DNA from: an uncultured Aquimarina sp.
GTDB taxonomy: Bacteria > Bacteroidota > Bacteroidia > Flavobacteriales > Flavobacteriaceae
NCBI GenBank assembly: GCA_947501475.1
Contig: CANMWA010000009.1
Location: 185,540 to 249,539, forward strand
Direction of reading: 5' to 3'
DNA: 64,000 nt
Part shown: positions 34,516 through 43,361 of the stretch, piece after piece
How positions within the stretch are numbered: position 1 is the stretch's first letter
How the letters are laid out: each line of letters begins with the position of its first letter
Translations under genes and position numbers: made by a program
The notes under the pieces: generated by a model
Database searches by the model: none
Seen by the model: only the letters and a program-made list of their open reading frames with translations
Told to the model about the DNA's origin: nothing

Positions 34516-35058
34516 TTATTTTATTTCAGGAGGGTACTTTTTTAGAATAGCACCAACAATTTCATTCATTTTTTCTTGCTTTTTTTCAACCTTGTTAGTT
34601 AACGCCGATGTACCCATCCCTTGCCATACCAATTCTTTTTTAGAGGCATCAATCAGATCAATATATAAAGTTCCTTCGGTAACGCGAGATACAGAGTTGT
34701 AATTAGGACCCCAAAACCAAGGATTCCAACCCCAGCCGTAGCCCCAGCCTGGACCCCAGCCCCAATTATTTTGGTATACATTTACGTTTTCTCGGGTTTT
34801 TGTAAAAATACTCACCAGCATATCAGGATTTTCTGATTTGATGAACCCTTTTGCTGTCATATCTGATTCTATGGCTCTTAGAATACGTTTTTTGTCTAGA
34901 TCACTAATTTCGGCTTTGTCGATTCCTGGTTTAAAGAACGCATAGCTTTTATAAGTATCAAAACTTGCCTGCTTATCATAATCCGAAGCAACACGAACTG
35001 TGGTGCAAGAACTAAAAGTTATGATAAGGATTAATGATAAAAGAGAAAAATACTTCAT
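34516..35058 (-). CDS. DUF4136 lipoprotein with Gly/Trp-rich insert
   Basis: The 180-residue protein has a lipoprotein signal ending at TFSSC (Cys18) followed by TTVRVASDYD. The DUF4136 fold covers about residues 20-178 and has a TYKSYAFF strand, a helix with KKRILRAIESDMTAKGF, and an ELVWQGMGT strand. A Gly-Trp-Pro-rich loop (about 98-118) breaks the domain, as is common in this family. It is probably an outer-membrane lipoprotein. The function of the family is unknown. Confidence 0.85.
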   Translation of the reverse strand: MKYFSLLSLILIITFSSCTTVRVASDYDKQASFDTYKSYAFFKPGIDKAEISDLDKKRILRAIESDMTAKGFIKSENPDMLVSIFTKTRENVNVYQNNWGWGPGWGYGWGWNPWFWGPNYNSVSRVTEGTLYIDLIDASKKELVWQGMGTSALTNKVEKKQEKMNEIVGAILKKYPPEIK

Positions 35059-35139
35059 AATCCTTTATTTTTTGGTTTAACAATAGCTTTTCTTGTAATA
35101 ATTTAACCACAATAATCATACCATGAGACAGACATAAAA

Positions 35140-35316
35140 CTATTTTTTAGAATAGCTATTGGTCTTTTTGTCATAACCATATGGGCAATGTCTGCATCCG
35201 CTCTCACAACAATATCCCCGACGTAGATGATATTGTTCTGTAAAACATCGATATCCTTCGGGTGTTATATAATAATCTCCTTCTTTTGGAGTTAATACTT
35301 TTTTAGGGTTATTCAT
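35140..35316 (-). CDS. DUF5522-like small Cys-rich protein
   Basis: The likely product is 58 residues from the ATG at 35316 (MNNPKKVL); the upstream extension to 35385 overlaps the divergent gene and has no support. It contains DYYITPEGYRCFTEQYHLRRGYCC and CRHCPYG, with five Cys and a His in a small space, typical of DUF5522 proteins and suggesting a metal-binding fold. The function is unknown. The gene is divergent from the HExxH protein gene, with start codons 30 bases apart. Confidence 0.75.
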   Translation of the reverse strand: MNNPKKVLTPKEGDYYITPEGYRCFTEQYHLRRGYCCESGCRHCPYGYDKKTNSYSKK

Positions 35317-35346
35317 ATTATACAAAAATAAGTAACTTGCAGTTAT

Positions 35347-35673
35347 ATGCGTATTGTTGTTAACAAATATTTGATAGGTCGCCACTTTGTTGGTATTGCA
35401 TTATGGCCTTTTATTGTAGTAAAAGACTCTTTTCTTAAAGAAGATGAGGCTTTTATTAATCATGAGCGCATTCATATCAGACAACAAGCAGAACTATTAG
35501 TGCTACCCTTTTATATTTTATATTTTACAGAATATATTATTCGTTTATTGCAATACAGAAATTCTGAACGAGCTTATCGTAATATTTCTTTTGAAAGAGA
35601 AGCATACTATAATGAAGATGATCTTTATTACTTAAAGAGTAGAAAACCTTGGAGTTTTATTAAATATCTGTAG
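35347..35673 (+). CDS. Tiny HExxH membrane protein
   Basis: The 108-residue protein carries H39-E40-R-I-H43 followed by a hydrophobic helix (LLVLPFYILYFTEYIIRLL, about 50-68) and FEREAY (82-87) with E83 and E85. HExxH plus a downstream Glu in a helix is the gluzincin metallopeptidase pattern, here in one of the smallest possible frames. It could be a true minimal zinc peptidase, a relic of an M48/M56-type enzyme, or a non-catalytic zinc protein. Its stop codon directly abuts the ATG of the PLP enzyme gene, so the two are cotranscribed. Confidence 0.75.
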   Translation: MRIVVNKYLIGRHFVGIALWPFIVVKDSFLKEDEAFINHERIHIRQQAELLVLPFYILYFTEYIIRLLQYRNSERAYRNISFEREAYYNEDDLYYLKSRKPWSFIKYL

Positions 35674-36615
35674 ATGCATATTTTTTCTTCGGAAACTGTA
35701 CTTTCAAAAAATCAATCGATTTCCCATCCTATTTTGGATACCGCCGAAGTTTTTTTAGACATTAAACGCGAAGACCAAATCCATAAAGAAGTTTCGGGAA
35801 ACAAATTCAGGAAATTAAAATATAACCTTTTTGAAGCCCAAAAACAGGGTCATACCACTATTGTTACATTTGGTGGCGCATACAGTAATCATATTGCTGC
35901 TACTGCAGCTGCAGGAAAAATAGTAGGTGTCAAAACTATAGGGGTAATTCGTGGAGATGAATTAGGTAAAAACCTAGAATACACCTTATCACAAAATGAT
36001 ACTTTACGTTATGCTTCTGAAACAGGAATGCAGTTTAAGTTTATCACTAGAGATGCTTATAGAAATAAAACATCTCAGGTTTTCTTGGATAAACTAAAAG
36101 AAGAATTCGGGTCCTTTTACTTGATTCCCGAAGGCGGAACCAATGAATTAGCTGTTAGAGGGTGTGAAGAAATACTGACCTCAAAAGATAGCGATTATGA
36201 TATTATTTGTTGTGTAGTTGGTACCGGAGGAACAATCTCGGGGATTATTAATAGTACAAATCGAAATCAAAAAGTGCTGGGATTTCCCGCTTTAAAAGGA
36301 GATTTTCTTGCTGAGGAAATAAAAAAATATACATCCAAAACGAATTGGGAGCTTGTTTTGGATTATCATTTTGGAGGATATGGTAAGGTAAATCAAGAAC
36401 TCATTCAGTTTATTAACACATTTATAGACCAACAACATATTACATTAGATCCAGTTTATACGGGTAAGATGCTTTTCGGTATTTTTGATATGGTACAGAA
36501 AGGTGTTTTTTCAAAAAATACTCGTATTTTAGCCACGCATACCGGCGGCTTACAGGGTATAGCTGGAATGAACAAAGTATTAATGAAAAAGAAGCTACCC
36601 CTTATTACAATTTGA
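35674..36615 (+). CDS. PLP-dependent ACC deaminase/D-cysteine desulfhydrase family enzyme
   Basis: The 313-residue protein is a fold-type II PLP enzyme. The Schiff-base Lys is K44 in SGNKFRKLKYN, followed by TFGGAYSNHIAATA (about 65-78) and the phosphate-binding VGTGGTISGI. A C-terminal TGGLQG motif completes the active site. The family converts 1-aminocyclopropane-1-carboxylate or D-cysteine to ammonia and a keto product; for marine bacteria D-cysteine desulfhydrase is the likelier role, but the residues I see do not decide it. It lies in a tight plus-strand run ending with hemL. Confidence 0.9.
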   Translation: MHIFSSETVLSKNQSISHPILDTAEVFLDIKREDQIHKEVSGNKFRKLKYNLFEAQKQGHTTIVTFGGAYSNHIAATAAAGKIVGVKTIGVIRGDELGKNLEYTLSQNDTLRYASETGMQFKFITRDAYRNKTSQVFLDKLKEEFGSFYLIPEGGTNELAVRGCEEILTSKDSDYDIICCVVGTGGTISGIINSTNRNQKVLGFPALKGDFLAEEIKKYTSKTNWELVLDYHFGGYGKVNQELIQFINTFIDQQHITLDPVYTGKMLFGIFDMVQKGVFSKNTRILATHTGGLQGIAGMNKVLMKKKLPLITI

Positions 36616-36622
36616 TGTTATA

Positions 36623-37516
36623 ATGAAGAAATTTTTTTCACTCCTATGTATTGCTACATTTTTGATTTCTTGTGGAGGAAGCAAAAAAGCCGTAACCTCG
36701 ACATCTAGAACAAAAAGGCCGACACCAAGGCAAACTTCGGTAACTACAGTAGAACGTAGTACCAAAGAAGTTATTCGAGAAGAATTACCAAAAAAAGCAG
36801 TAAAAAAACCAGCGACAACACTCTCTTATAAAGAACGTGTGCAGCACTATATTTTTGAATTTTCGGATATCGCAAAAAGCGAGATGAAAACCTATGGAAT
36901 ACCTGCAAGTATAACCTTGGCACAAGGGATTCTAGAATCTGGAGCAGGGTACGGAGAACTAACCACCAGAGCGAAGAATCATTTTGGGATTAAATGCCAT
37001 GATTGGGAAGGAGAGCGCGTGTATCATGATGATGATTTAGCCCAAGAATGCTTTAGAAAATATGATCATGCCAGTGATTCTTTTAGAGATCATTCGTTGT
37101 TTTTGAAAGATAGAAAACGATATGCAAGATTATTTACCTTCAGTAAAAAAGATTATAAGTCCTGGGCTCGTGGACTTAGAGAAGCTGGGTATGCTACCGA
37201 CAAAAAATATCCCGAAAAACTAATTGGGATTATTGAAAAATATCAGCTCTATAATTTTGATAATGAAGTATTGGGAAGAAAACCCAGAAAACAAAAGGAG
37301 AAACAAGCAGTTCCGGTAATTACTACAACACCTATTATAAACACAAATAGTGATGAACACCTAGTGCAAAAAGGAGATACCTTATATTCAATTTCGCGCA
37401 GATATAAGATTTCTGTACAACAACTCAAAGCATATAATAATCTAGCAGATAATAATATCAAAATCGGGCAAGTACTTAAGATTGCAACCGAGGATGAAGA
37501 AGAAGATTTCAACTAA
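36623..37516 (+). CDS. Glucosaminidase (GH73) lipoprotein with LysM domain
   Basis: The 297-residue protein has a lipoprotein signal ending at FLISC (Cys17), a Thr/Arg/Lys-rich linker, a GH73-type glucosaminidase domain (about 75-215; ASITLAQGILESGAGYGEL with the catalytic Glu in LESG, then HFGIKCHDW and FRDHSLFLKDR) and a C-terminal LysM domain (about 245-290; VQKGDTLYSISRRYKI). It would cut GlcNAc-MurNAc bonds in peptidoglycan from the membrane. It starts 7 bases after the PLP enzyme gene and ends 2 bases before hemL, so it is in the same operon. Confidence 0.93.
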   Translation: MKKFFSLLCIATFLISCGGSKKAVTSTSRTKRPTPRQTSVTTVERSTKEVIREELPKKAVKKPATTLSYKERVQHYIFEFSDIAKSEMKTYGIPASITLAQGILESGAGYGELTTRAKNHFGIKCHDWEGERVYHDDDLAQECFRKYDHASDSFRDHSLFLKDRKRYARLFTFSKKDYKSWARGLREAGYATDKKYPEKLIGIIEKYQLYNFDNEVLGRKPRKQKEKQAVPVITTTPIINTNSDEHLVQKGDTLYSISRRYKISVQQLKAYNNLADNNIKIGQVLKIATEDEEEDFN

Positions 37517-37518
37517 GC

Positions 37519-38805
37519 ATGATCTACCAAAGAAGTAGCGCATTATTTACAGCAGCGCAAAAAGTGATCCCAGGAGGGGTTAATTCACCAGTAAGAGCAT
37601 TTAAAGCAGTTGGAGGAGATCCAATATTTGTAAAAGAGGCAAAAGGAGCTTACCTCTATGACGAAGATGATAATCGATTAATTGATTATATCAATTCTTG
37701 GGGACCAATGATTCTGGGACATGCACACTCGCCAGTAGTAAATGCTGTAGTAGAAAAAGCTAAAAAAGGAACCAGTTTTGGAATGCCTACCGAAATCGAA
37801 ACGCAGATTGCAGAATTAGCAGTATCGATGGTGCCTAATATCGATAAAATACGATTTGTAAATTCGGGTACCGAGGCTTGCATGAGTGCAGTACGATTGG
37901 CTCGAGGTTATACAGGTAAGGATAAGATCATCAAATTTGCTGGCTGTTATCATGGGCATAGTGATTCTTTCTTGATCCAAGCTGGTAGTGGCGCTGTGAC
38001 TTTTGGGAGCCCTAATAGCCCCGGAGTGACAAAAGGTACCGCGCAAGATACCTTATTGGCGAGGTACAATGACCTGGAAAATGTAGCACAAATTATTGAA
38101 TCGAATAAAGGAGAGATAGCCTGTATTATTATAGAACCAGTTGCTGGAAACATGGGGTGTATCCCTCCTGCAAAAGGATTTCTCGAAGGATTAAGAACGT
38201 TATGTGATGCACATGATATTCTTTTGATCTTTGATGAGGTGATGACAGGTTTTAGACTGGCCAAAGGAGGAGCACAAGAACTATTGGGGGTCGATGCAGA
38301 TATTGTAACCTTCGGTAAAGTGATTGGTGGTGGATTACCCGTTGGAGCATTCGCAGCACGTGCCGAAATTATGAATCACCTAGCGCCGTTAGGGCCAGTA
38401 TATCAAGCCGGAACATTAAGTGGTAATCCGCTTGCTATGGCAGCTGGATTAGCGATGCTTACCGAATTGAATACAAGTCCTGAAATATTTAAAAGTCTGG
38501 CAGAAAAGACAGAATATCTTCATAATGGCATTGAAAAAGTATTACAACATCATAAGATAACTCATACCATTAATAGAGTAGGATCTATGATCTCAATACA
38601 TTTTGCCAAAGATGCTGTGGTCGATTTTGATACTGCCGCTCTTGGTAACAATGATACCTTTAAAAAATTCTTTCATGGTATGTTGGATAATGGCATATAT
38701 ATAGCACCAAGTGCTTTTGAAACTTGGTTTATTACCGAGGCACTTACCTACGAAGATCTTGATTTTACGATTGCTGCTGTTGATAAAGTGGCTGGAAGTT
38801 TATAA
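37519..38805 (+). CDS. hemL: Glutamate-1-semialdehyde 2,1-aminomutase
   Basis: The 428-residue protein is a full-length class III aminotransferase: PGGVNSPVRAFKAVGG near the start, NSGTEACMSAVRLARGYTG, GCYHGHSDS, LIFDEVMTGFR and TFGKVIGGG with the PLP Lys K267 (E. coli K265). It makes 5-aminolevulinate from glutamate-1-semialdehyde in tetrapyrrole (haem) synthesis. It closes the operon with the PLP enzyme and the glucosaminidase. The other haem genes are not in the window. Confidence 0.97.
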   Translation: MIYQRSSALFTAAQKVIPGGVNSPVRAFKAVGGDPIFVKEAKGAYLYDEDDNRLIDYINSWGPMILGHAHSPVVNAVVEKAKKGTSFGMPTEIETQIAELAVSMVPNIDKIRFVNSGTEACMSAVRLARGYTGKDKIIKFAGCYHGHSDSFLIQAGSGAVTFGSPNSPGVTKGTAQDTLLARYNDLENVAQIIESNKGEIACIIIEPVAGNMGCIPPAKGFLEGLRTLCDAHDILLIFDEVMTGFRLAKGGAQELLGVDADIVTFGKVIGGGLPVGAFAARAEIMNHLAPLGPVYQAGTLSGNPLAMAAGLAMLTELNTSPEIFKSLAEKTEYLHNGIEKVLQHHKITHTINRVGSMISIHFAKDAVVDFDTAALGNNDTFKKFFHGMLDNGIYIAPSAFETWFITEALTYEDLDFTIAAVDKVAGSL

Positions 38806-38854
38806 AACTTAGTTTGCCATTCTACAGAAGGATGAGGTGATAAATAATTAATAG

Positions 38855-39397
38855 CTATGACTGTAACCAAGTAGCCAACTCTAAGGTCTCTCCGTTAACT
38901 GTAGTAACATCATAAGCAAGTGGGGTATAGTCATTTTCATGAATATATGCATATTTTTTGATCAACTCTTCACCACTGTAATCTGTGAAATCTTCTCGTA
39001 CGGGTAAAATTGCAATGTCTTCTATGGGTTTTAAGGTATTGGCTAATCGTAAAATCCAATTACACCATTTTGATGCTATAGCAGCTTCGGTACCCAGGAA
39101 AATAAACTTTTTATTCTCTTTGATTTGTTCTTGTAAACGTTGCGAGGTAGCATCACTTTTATCTTTATCCATAGAATCATCTAACCAGTCGGCATAGATC
39201 AGTACTCCAAAATTCTTTAAAAAATTAATAGCACTATCCAATTCTTCTTTTTCATCGGGGTGAAAGCAAATAAACAAGCTTGCTTTTAGGTTTTTGGTTT
39301 CTTCCTTAAATAGTCTAAGACTTTCTTCTACGTCTTTGGTGTATATCCTTGCAGAATTACGTAACTGCAGTAAACCATATCTGGGTAATATACTCAT
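38855..39397 (-). CDS. TIR-like domain protein lacking the usual catalytic Glu
   Basis: The 180-residue protein consists mainly of one alpha/beta domain. ASLFICFHPDEKEELDSA (39-56) fits TIR box 1, GVLIYADWLDDS (64-75) box 2, and IFLGTEAAIASKWCNWILRL (99-118) the third block. In NAD-cleaving TIR domains this last block reads S-x-W-C-x-x-E; here the Glu position is I115, so NADase activity is doubtful. It could be a scaffold or sensor, or a TIR-like ligand-binding fold. No partner gene (STING, Argonaute, SAVED or similar) lies beside it, so a defence role is open. It is a single gene. Confidence 0.65.
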   Translation of the reverse strand: MSILPRYGLLQLRNSARIYTKDVEESLRLFKEETKNLKASLFICFHPDEKEELDSAINFLKNFGVLIYADWLDDSMDKDKSDATSQRLQEQIKENKKFIFLGTEAAIASKWCNWILRLANTLKPIEDIAILPVREDFTDYSGEELIKKYAYIHENDYTPLAYDVTTVNGETLELATWLQS

Positions 39398-39594
39398 GAA
39401 TTGTGTGATAACATTTTGTTGCTGTATATAACGTTGTATGTATTGGTTTTGTTGTTGGGGGTAAGTAGTTAGTGTAATAATATCAAAAAATCACAAAAAA
39501 GTTGTATAATTTGTAGCCACTAATTTTTGATTAATTATGGATTTGTATGTGAAAATTATGTTTTTGTCATAACTAATTGTAAGCTAACCTATGG

Positions 39595-40773
39595 TTAAAC
39601 ATACTGTCTTGTAATATAGATTTTTGCCAAGTATAAAATTCCTGATATAAAGTGTAGCATAAATATAATGCCTAAATAAATTACTTTTTTTGATTTCTTT
39701 TCCTTATTTAAAAATTTTGGGATCAGAAAAGTAACATTAGAGAGAAACAATAAATAAGCACAAATAACATTCTGCCAAATAAAATTACCATGGTACATTC
39801 TTGGACCTGTCTCTACAATAAAGGCGCCTATAAGAATACCAAAGATTGTTAAATATAAAGAATACATAAAAGGCTTATACTTTAAAATTTCTTTATAGCA
39901 TATTATAGAAGATAATGGTAATGCTAGAGATAATAAAAATGCAATAGGTATATACCAAAATGGTATCCAGTTACCTATAACTTTAAAGGGAGTTTCAATT
40001 GTTACTGAGCTAGTTTGTTTCTGAAATGAACCAATTTGAAAATAGTAAAGAATAAAATATTGAATAACTATAAGAGCAAAACCAATAAAAAGAGGTAATA
40101 GGTCTATGAATAGTTTTTTGTAATTAAATAACCCATTCTTTTTTAGAATTAGAAAAAAAGTAATTGGTATAAAAACAAAAATAAAAGAAGGCTTGATTAG
40201 TATATTGATGATAACTAAAAAAATTAAAATCAAAGATTCCTTATATGAAGGAGAGCTTTTATAATATAATATTCTTAATTGTTGCCAAAACAATAGAATA
40301 GCAAAAGGGAATAGGAAAATTGTAGTAGAATTATGCCATACTATAGGAACGATTCTTCCTAAATACATGCGGTTGAGAGTGAAAACAGCATAGTAATCTG
40401 GAATTGCAAAACAAAGGAGAAGTGCAATTGAGATTAACGTTATAGATCTGTTAGAGTACTGTTTTTTTGATGCTAACAAGTCAATAATTATGTTTTTTGA
40501 TAACATGTATTTTCCTGTAGTTGCCATTGATAATAAAATGGCAGCTACATTTAACATTATAGTCATATTATTAGAAAATCCCGAGAACAAGTTTACTAGA
40601 AAATAGAATAAGAAATTAGGTGTATAAGAGGATTCTCCTACATTGATTCTTGCAAGTTGACGTACGTGTAATTGAATATCAGTACTTACATGTTTAATCA
40701 AAAATGAAAATATAATAAAACTAAATATAAAGACTAAAATATGATCAATCCATTTATATATATATTTATTCAT
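39595..40773 (-). CDS. Unrecognised polytopic membrane protein
   Basis: From the ATG at 40773 (MNKYIYKW) the product is 392 residues; a start at 40830 would add 19 residues and an extra hydrophobic stretch. I count about 10-11 transmembrane helices and no soluble domain. It resembles GT-C-like or polymerase-like membrane proteins of surface polysaccharide pathways only in general shape; no catalytic motif is clear. Unlike its neighbours it is very rich in Phe, Ile and Lys. It stands alone between gaps of 197 and 334 bases, so it may be acquired DNA. Confidence 0.65.
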   Translation of the reverse strand: MNKYIYKWIDHILVFIFSFIIFSFLIKHVSTDIQLHVRQLARINVGESSYTPNFLFYFLVNLFSGFSNNMTIMLNVAAILLSMATTGKYMLSKNIIIDLLASKKQYSNRSITLISIALLLCFAIPDYYAVFTLNRMYLGRIVPIVWHNSTTIFLFPFAILLFWQQLRILYYKSSPSYKESLILIFLVIINILIKPSFIFVFIPITFFLILKKNGLFNYKKLFIDLLPLFIGFALIVIQYFILYYFQIGSFQKQTSSVTIETPFKVIGNWIPFWYIPIAFLLSLALPLSSIICYKEILKYKPFMYSLYLTIFGILIGAFIVETGPRMYHGNFIWQNVICAYLLFLSNVTFLIPKFLNKEKKSKKVIYLGIIFMLHFISGILYLAKIYITRQYV

Positions 40774-41107
40774 CTTTAAGTTCTTTGTAAGAAACAACTC
40801 TAAATATATAAATATGAGTAAGGTGAACACACCTAAATCAATCTAATATTATTTGTTGCTTTTGATTGGCTTCCAAACTTATAAAAATTTAACTCTATAA
40901 CAAATAAAAGAAGTTGTATTTAAGTCTAAATATTAAAATAAGATTATTGTTGTTGCTGGATGAGATGTATTCTTTAATTAGACCTTATAAGATAATTATT
41001 AATTTATAATAAGTGTTTTCTCATTTTTAAGAAGGTGCTTAGAAAGGGTGTTTTTAGGTAGAGAGTTGTTGGTAATAATTAGTAGTTAGATTCTAAGTTT
41101 ATCAAAT
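40774..41107. other. 334-base AT-rich intergenic region
   Basis: It lies between two minus-strand genes. It is very AT-rich, with short A and T runs and no clear hairpin terminator, promoter consensus or coding frame. Confidence 0.4.
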
Positions 41108-42589
41108 TTAGGATACCAACTCCAAAGTAGTTTTGTATAAATCACCCCCGTATGTCTTTGCTTTTAACCAGGCATAAAAACTCATCTCAAAAATATCCTC
41201 TTGTATTTTTGTTGGGGTAGTAAGCACATTTGATATTTTGTTTTTAAAAGCATCGGTAGTGACAACCTCAGGGTTACGGTAATATTCAAGGATTAGTTTG
41301 ATAAAGGCTAGAGCTCGTATCTCGCCATTATTTTTAAGATAGGAACCATGCTTTTTTCTAAAACTGTTTACTCTGGATTCTACAAGATCCAGGTTGTCGA
41401 GTTCGATATGTAACAGGATCTCGACCAGGTTTTTTTTGATGACCCATAAGATTCCAGCTTTTTGGGTATACCATTGGTCACTATGGTAAAAGTTGGATAG
41501 GACTCCCAATGCATCTTTAAATCGAGATTGCATAAAGTAAAAGACAATCTGACTTAGTTGTATATCTAATACATAAGAGATTTGCTCTTTATGGCTGTTA
41601 TGATCAAAGGCTTCAAGGATTTCAATAGCTTGATCGGCATGACTAGTATAGCTAAGGTTTAAAGTATAAAGCAGAGTGTACTGGGGTAAAAATCGACGAT
41701 TATATTTGTATTCATATTTTTGCATCTGTGCTTTCATCAGTGCTAAATAGTGCCGTGAGGTGACAAAATCTTTATTTCTAAAATAGGCATTGGCGACATA
41801 GTACAAGATCTGAATATGATAGAATATATGCTTGTCAATCAAATCTTCTTTGGTTTCAATTTGAGTATATGCTTCTTCGATAAATGGTAATATGGTAAAA
41901 TAATCCCTAGTGGCTTGGGCGGTTTTATTGGTGATTTCTAAAATTTTAAACAATGACCTAAAAGTAAGGTCCTGAGTCATCGAGATTCCGAATTTGGATA
42001 AGGTATCTCTTATGATCGATGTGTAATCTTGTTGGTGATCGATAAGTTTGCTTTGTACGGTGGCATAAAATAAGTTGAGGTTTTCTTCTTGCTGTATCGA
42101 TGCTTTATTACTTTTAAAAGCTTCGATTAAGTCTTCTAGCGAGATCATAACATTAAGATGCACATATTGTATTTTGGTGTAATAGATCTCATTAAGGATG
42201 CTGTAGAGGTTATATGATGTTGCTTTAAGCTCTGCTTTTTGTAAGGTTTTGAAAGCGATTTTATATTGTTTCTGTTCAAAAAATATCCTGCTTGCCAGTA
42301 GTAGTTTTAGGGTTTCCATTTCTTCAGAGGTTTCTCCTTCAAAACTTTTTGAAGCTATAAAGTCTATTAAACTGTCATGCAATCGTTTGCTAAGTGCATG
42401 ATAAGCACCTTTGGATCGTTTACTGTAAATTTTTATATCTAGATCTTTAACTGGTTCTGCAGTATCCAAAAGTTTAAACAATTGAATGTTTTTGGTATCG
42501 TTTCTTTTGTTTTTTTGACGTAATAAAGCAACAAAATTTCGCTTTTCTTCATCAGATAAAGTCAGTATAATAGAAGATATAGTGTTCAT
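41108..42589 (-). CDS. Conserved-looking helical (TPR-like) protein of unknown function
   Basis: The 493-residue protein is predicted nearly all helical, without signal peptide or membrane helix. Repeated helix pairs (for example KLLLASRIFFEQKQYKIAFKTL near 92-113, and YYVANAYFRNKDFVTSRHYL in the middle) fit TPR-like repeats. The N-terminus (LSDEEKRNFVALLRQKNKR) and the Ser/Lys-rich GAYHALSKRLHDSL segment recur in Bacteroidota hypothetical proteins, from memory. It probably acts as a cytoplasmic protein-protein scaffold. It is divergent from the YiaA-like gene. Confidence 0.75.
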   Translation of the reverse strand: MNTISSIILTLSDEEKRNFVALLRQKNKRNDTKNIQLFKLLDTAEPVKDLDIKIYSKRSKGAYHALSKRLHDSLIDFIASKSFEGETSEEMETLKLLLASRIFFEQKQYKIAFKTLQKAELKATSYNLYSILNEIYYTKIQYVHLNVMISLEDLIEAFKSNKASIQQEENLNLFYATVQSKLIDHQQDYTSIIRDTLSKFGISMTQDLTFRSLFKILEITNKTAQATRDYFTILPFIEEAYTQIETKEDLIDKHIFYHIQILYYVANAYFRNKDFVTSRHYLALMKAQMQKYEYKYNRRFLPQYTLLYTLNLSYTSHADQAIEILEAFDHNSHKEQISYVLDIQLSQIVFYFMQSRFKDALGVLSNFYHSDQWYTQKAGILWVIKKNLVEILLHIELDNLDLVESRVNSFRKKHGSYLKNNGEIRALAFIKLILEYYRNPEVVTTDAFKNKISNVLTTPTKIQEDIFEMSFYAWLKAKTYGGDLYKTTLELVS

Positions 42590-42747
42590 TATATCGTAAG
42601 TATAAATTGTTTAAATATACTATAAATAATGATTATAATTTTTTTTATTTAAAATTATATCGTAAGTTTTTTTATAAAATAGAATTTCATACCTCGCCAG
42701 ATCACTGCACATTTGTACCGTTAATTAATCATCAAAATTAAATTATC

Positions 42748-43224
42748 ATGGAGTATAAATTTAGTAACGATGTATCCGAGGATACAGTAAATGAAAAATT
42801 AGAAAAGAAAGAACAAAAAGTGTATGATCAAAAGCCAACACCAGCTTTTATATCTGCATCATGGTCTGCATTATTTATCGGGATGGTATCCTATTGTATA
42901 GGATTATGGAACGCATATATGGAACTTAATGAGAAAGGATACTACTTTACCATCCTATTATTTGGATTATTCTCTGCGGTATCTGTGCAAAAAAGTGTTA
43001 GAGATAGATTAGAAGGAATCCCGGTTACAGATATTTATTATGGGATTAGTTGGTTTACAACAATTACTTCGATCTTATTATTAGTTATCGGTTTGTGGAA
43101 TGCAAACTTGGAATTAAGTGAGAAAGGGTTCTACGGGATGGCTTTTACCTTAAGTTTATTTGCTGCAATTGCGGTACAGAAGAACACAAGGGATAAAAAG
43201 TTTATCGAGAATAGTGAAGGGTAA
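42748..43224 (+). CDS. YiaA/YiaB-type inner-membrane protein
   Basis: The 158-residue protein has two tandem copies of the YiaAB two-helix domain (about 31-85 and 93-147). Each has a SWSALFIGMVSY- or SWFTTITSILLL-type helix, a G-L-W-N-A-x-x-E-L-x-E-K-G-x-Y turn and a second helix ending in VQK. The family sits in the inner membrane and its role is unknown. Two terminator-like hairpins separate it from the DUF2157 gene that follows. Confidence 0.88.
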   Translation: MEYKFSNDVSEDTVNEKLEKKEQKVYDQKPTPAFISASWSALFIGMVSYCIGLWNAYMELNEKGYYFTILLFGLFSAVSVQKSVRDRLEGIPVTDIYYGISWFTTITSILLLVIGLWNANLELSEKGFYGMAFTLSLFAAIAVQKNTRDKKFIENSEG

Positions 43225-43300
43225 TCAAAAGAAGAAGCCGTGCTAATTTGATTCGTCATATTGGTATCCGGGGGGAGGCTTCTTGTTTTGATGATAGAGA

Positions 43301-43330
43301 AGACAGCTGTATCGCTGCAGCTGTCTTTTT
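43301..43330 (+). terminator. Rho-independent terminator after the YiaA-like gene
   Basis: A nine-base-pair perfect stem (AGACAGCTG / CAGCTGTCT) is followed by a run of five Ts. An additional wider stem (AGAAGCC at 43232 with GGCTTCT at 43277) lies just before it. Confidence 0.85.
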
Positions 43331-43361
43331 GATTACATTTATAACTAAACAATTTTATATC

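Noticed and set aside
43248..43361. Upstream extension of the DUF2157 gene frame
   Set aside because: It runs through the terminator hairpins of the preceding gene and has no homologous-looking residues.
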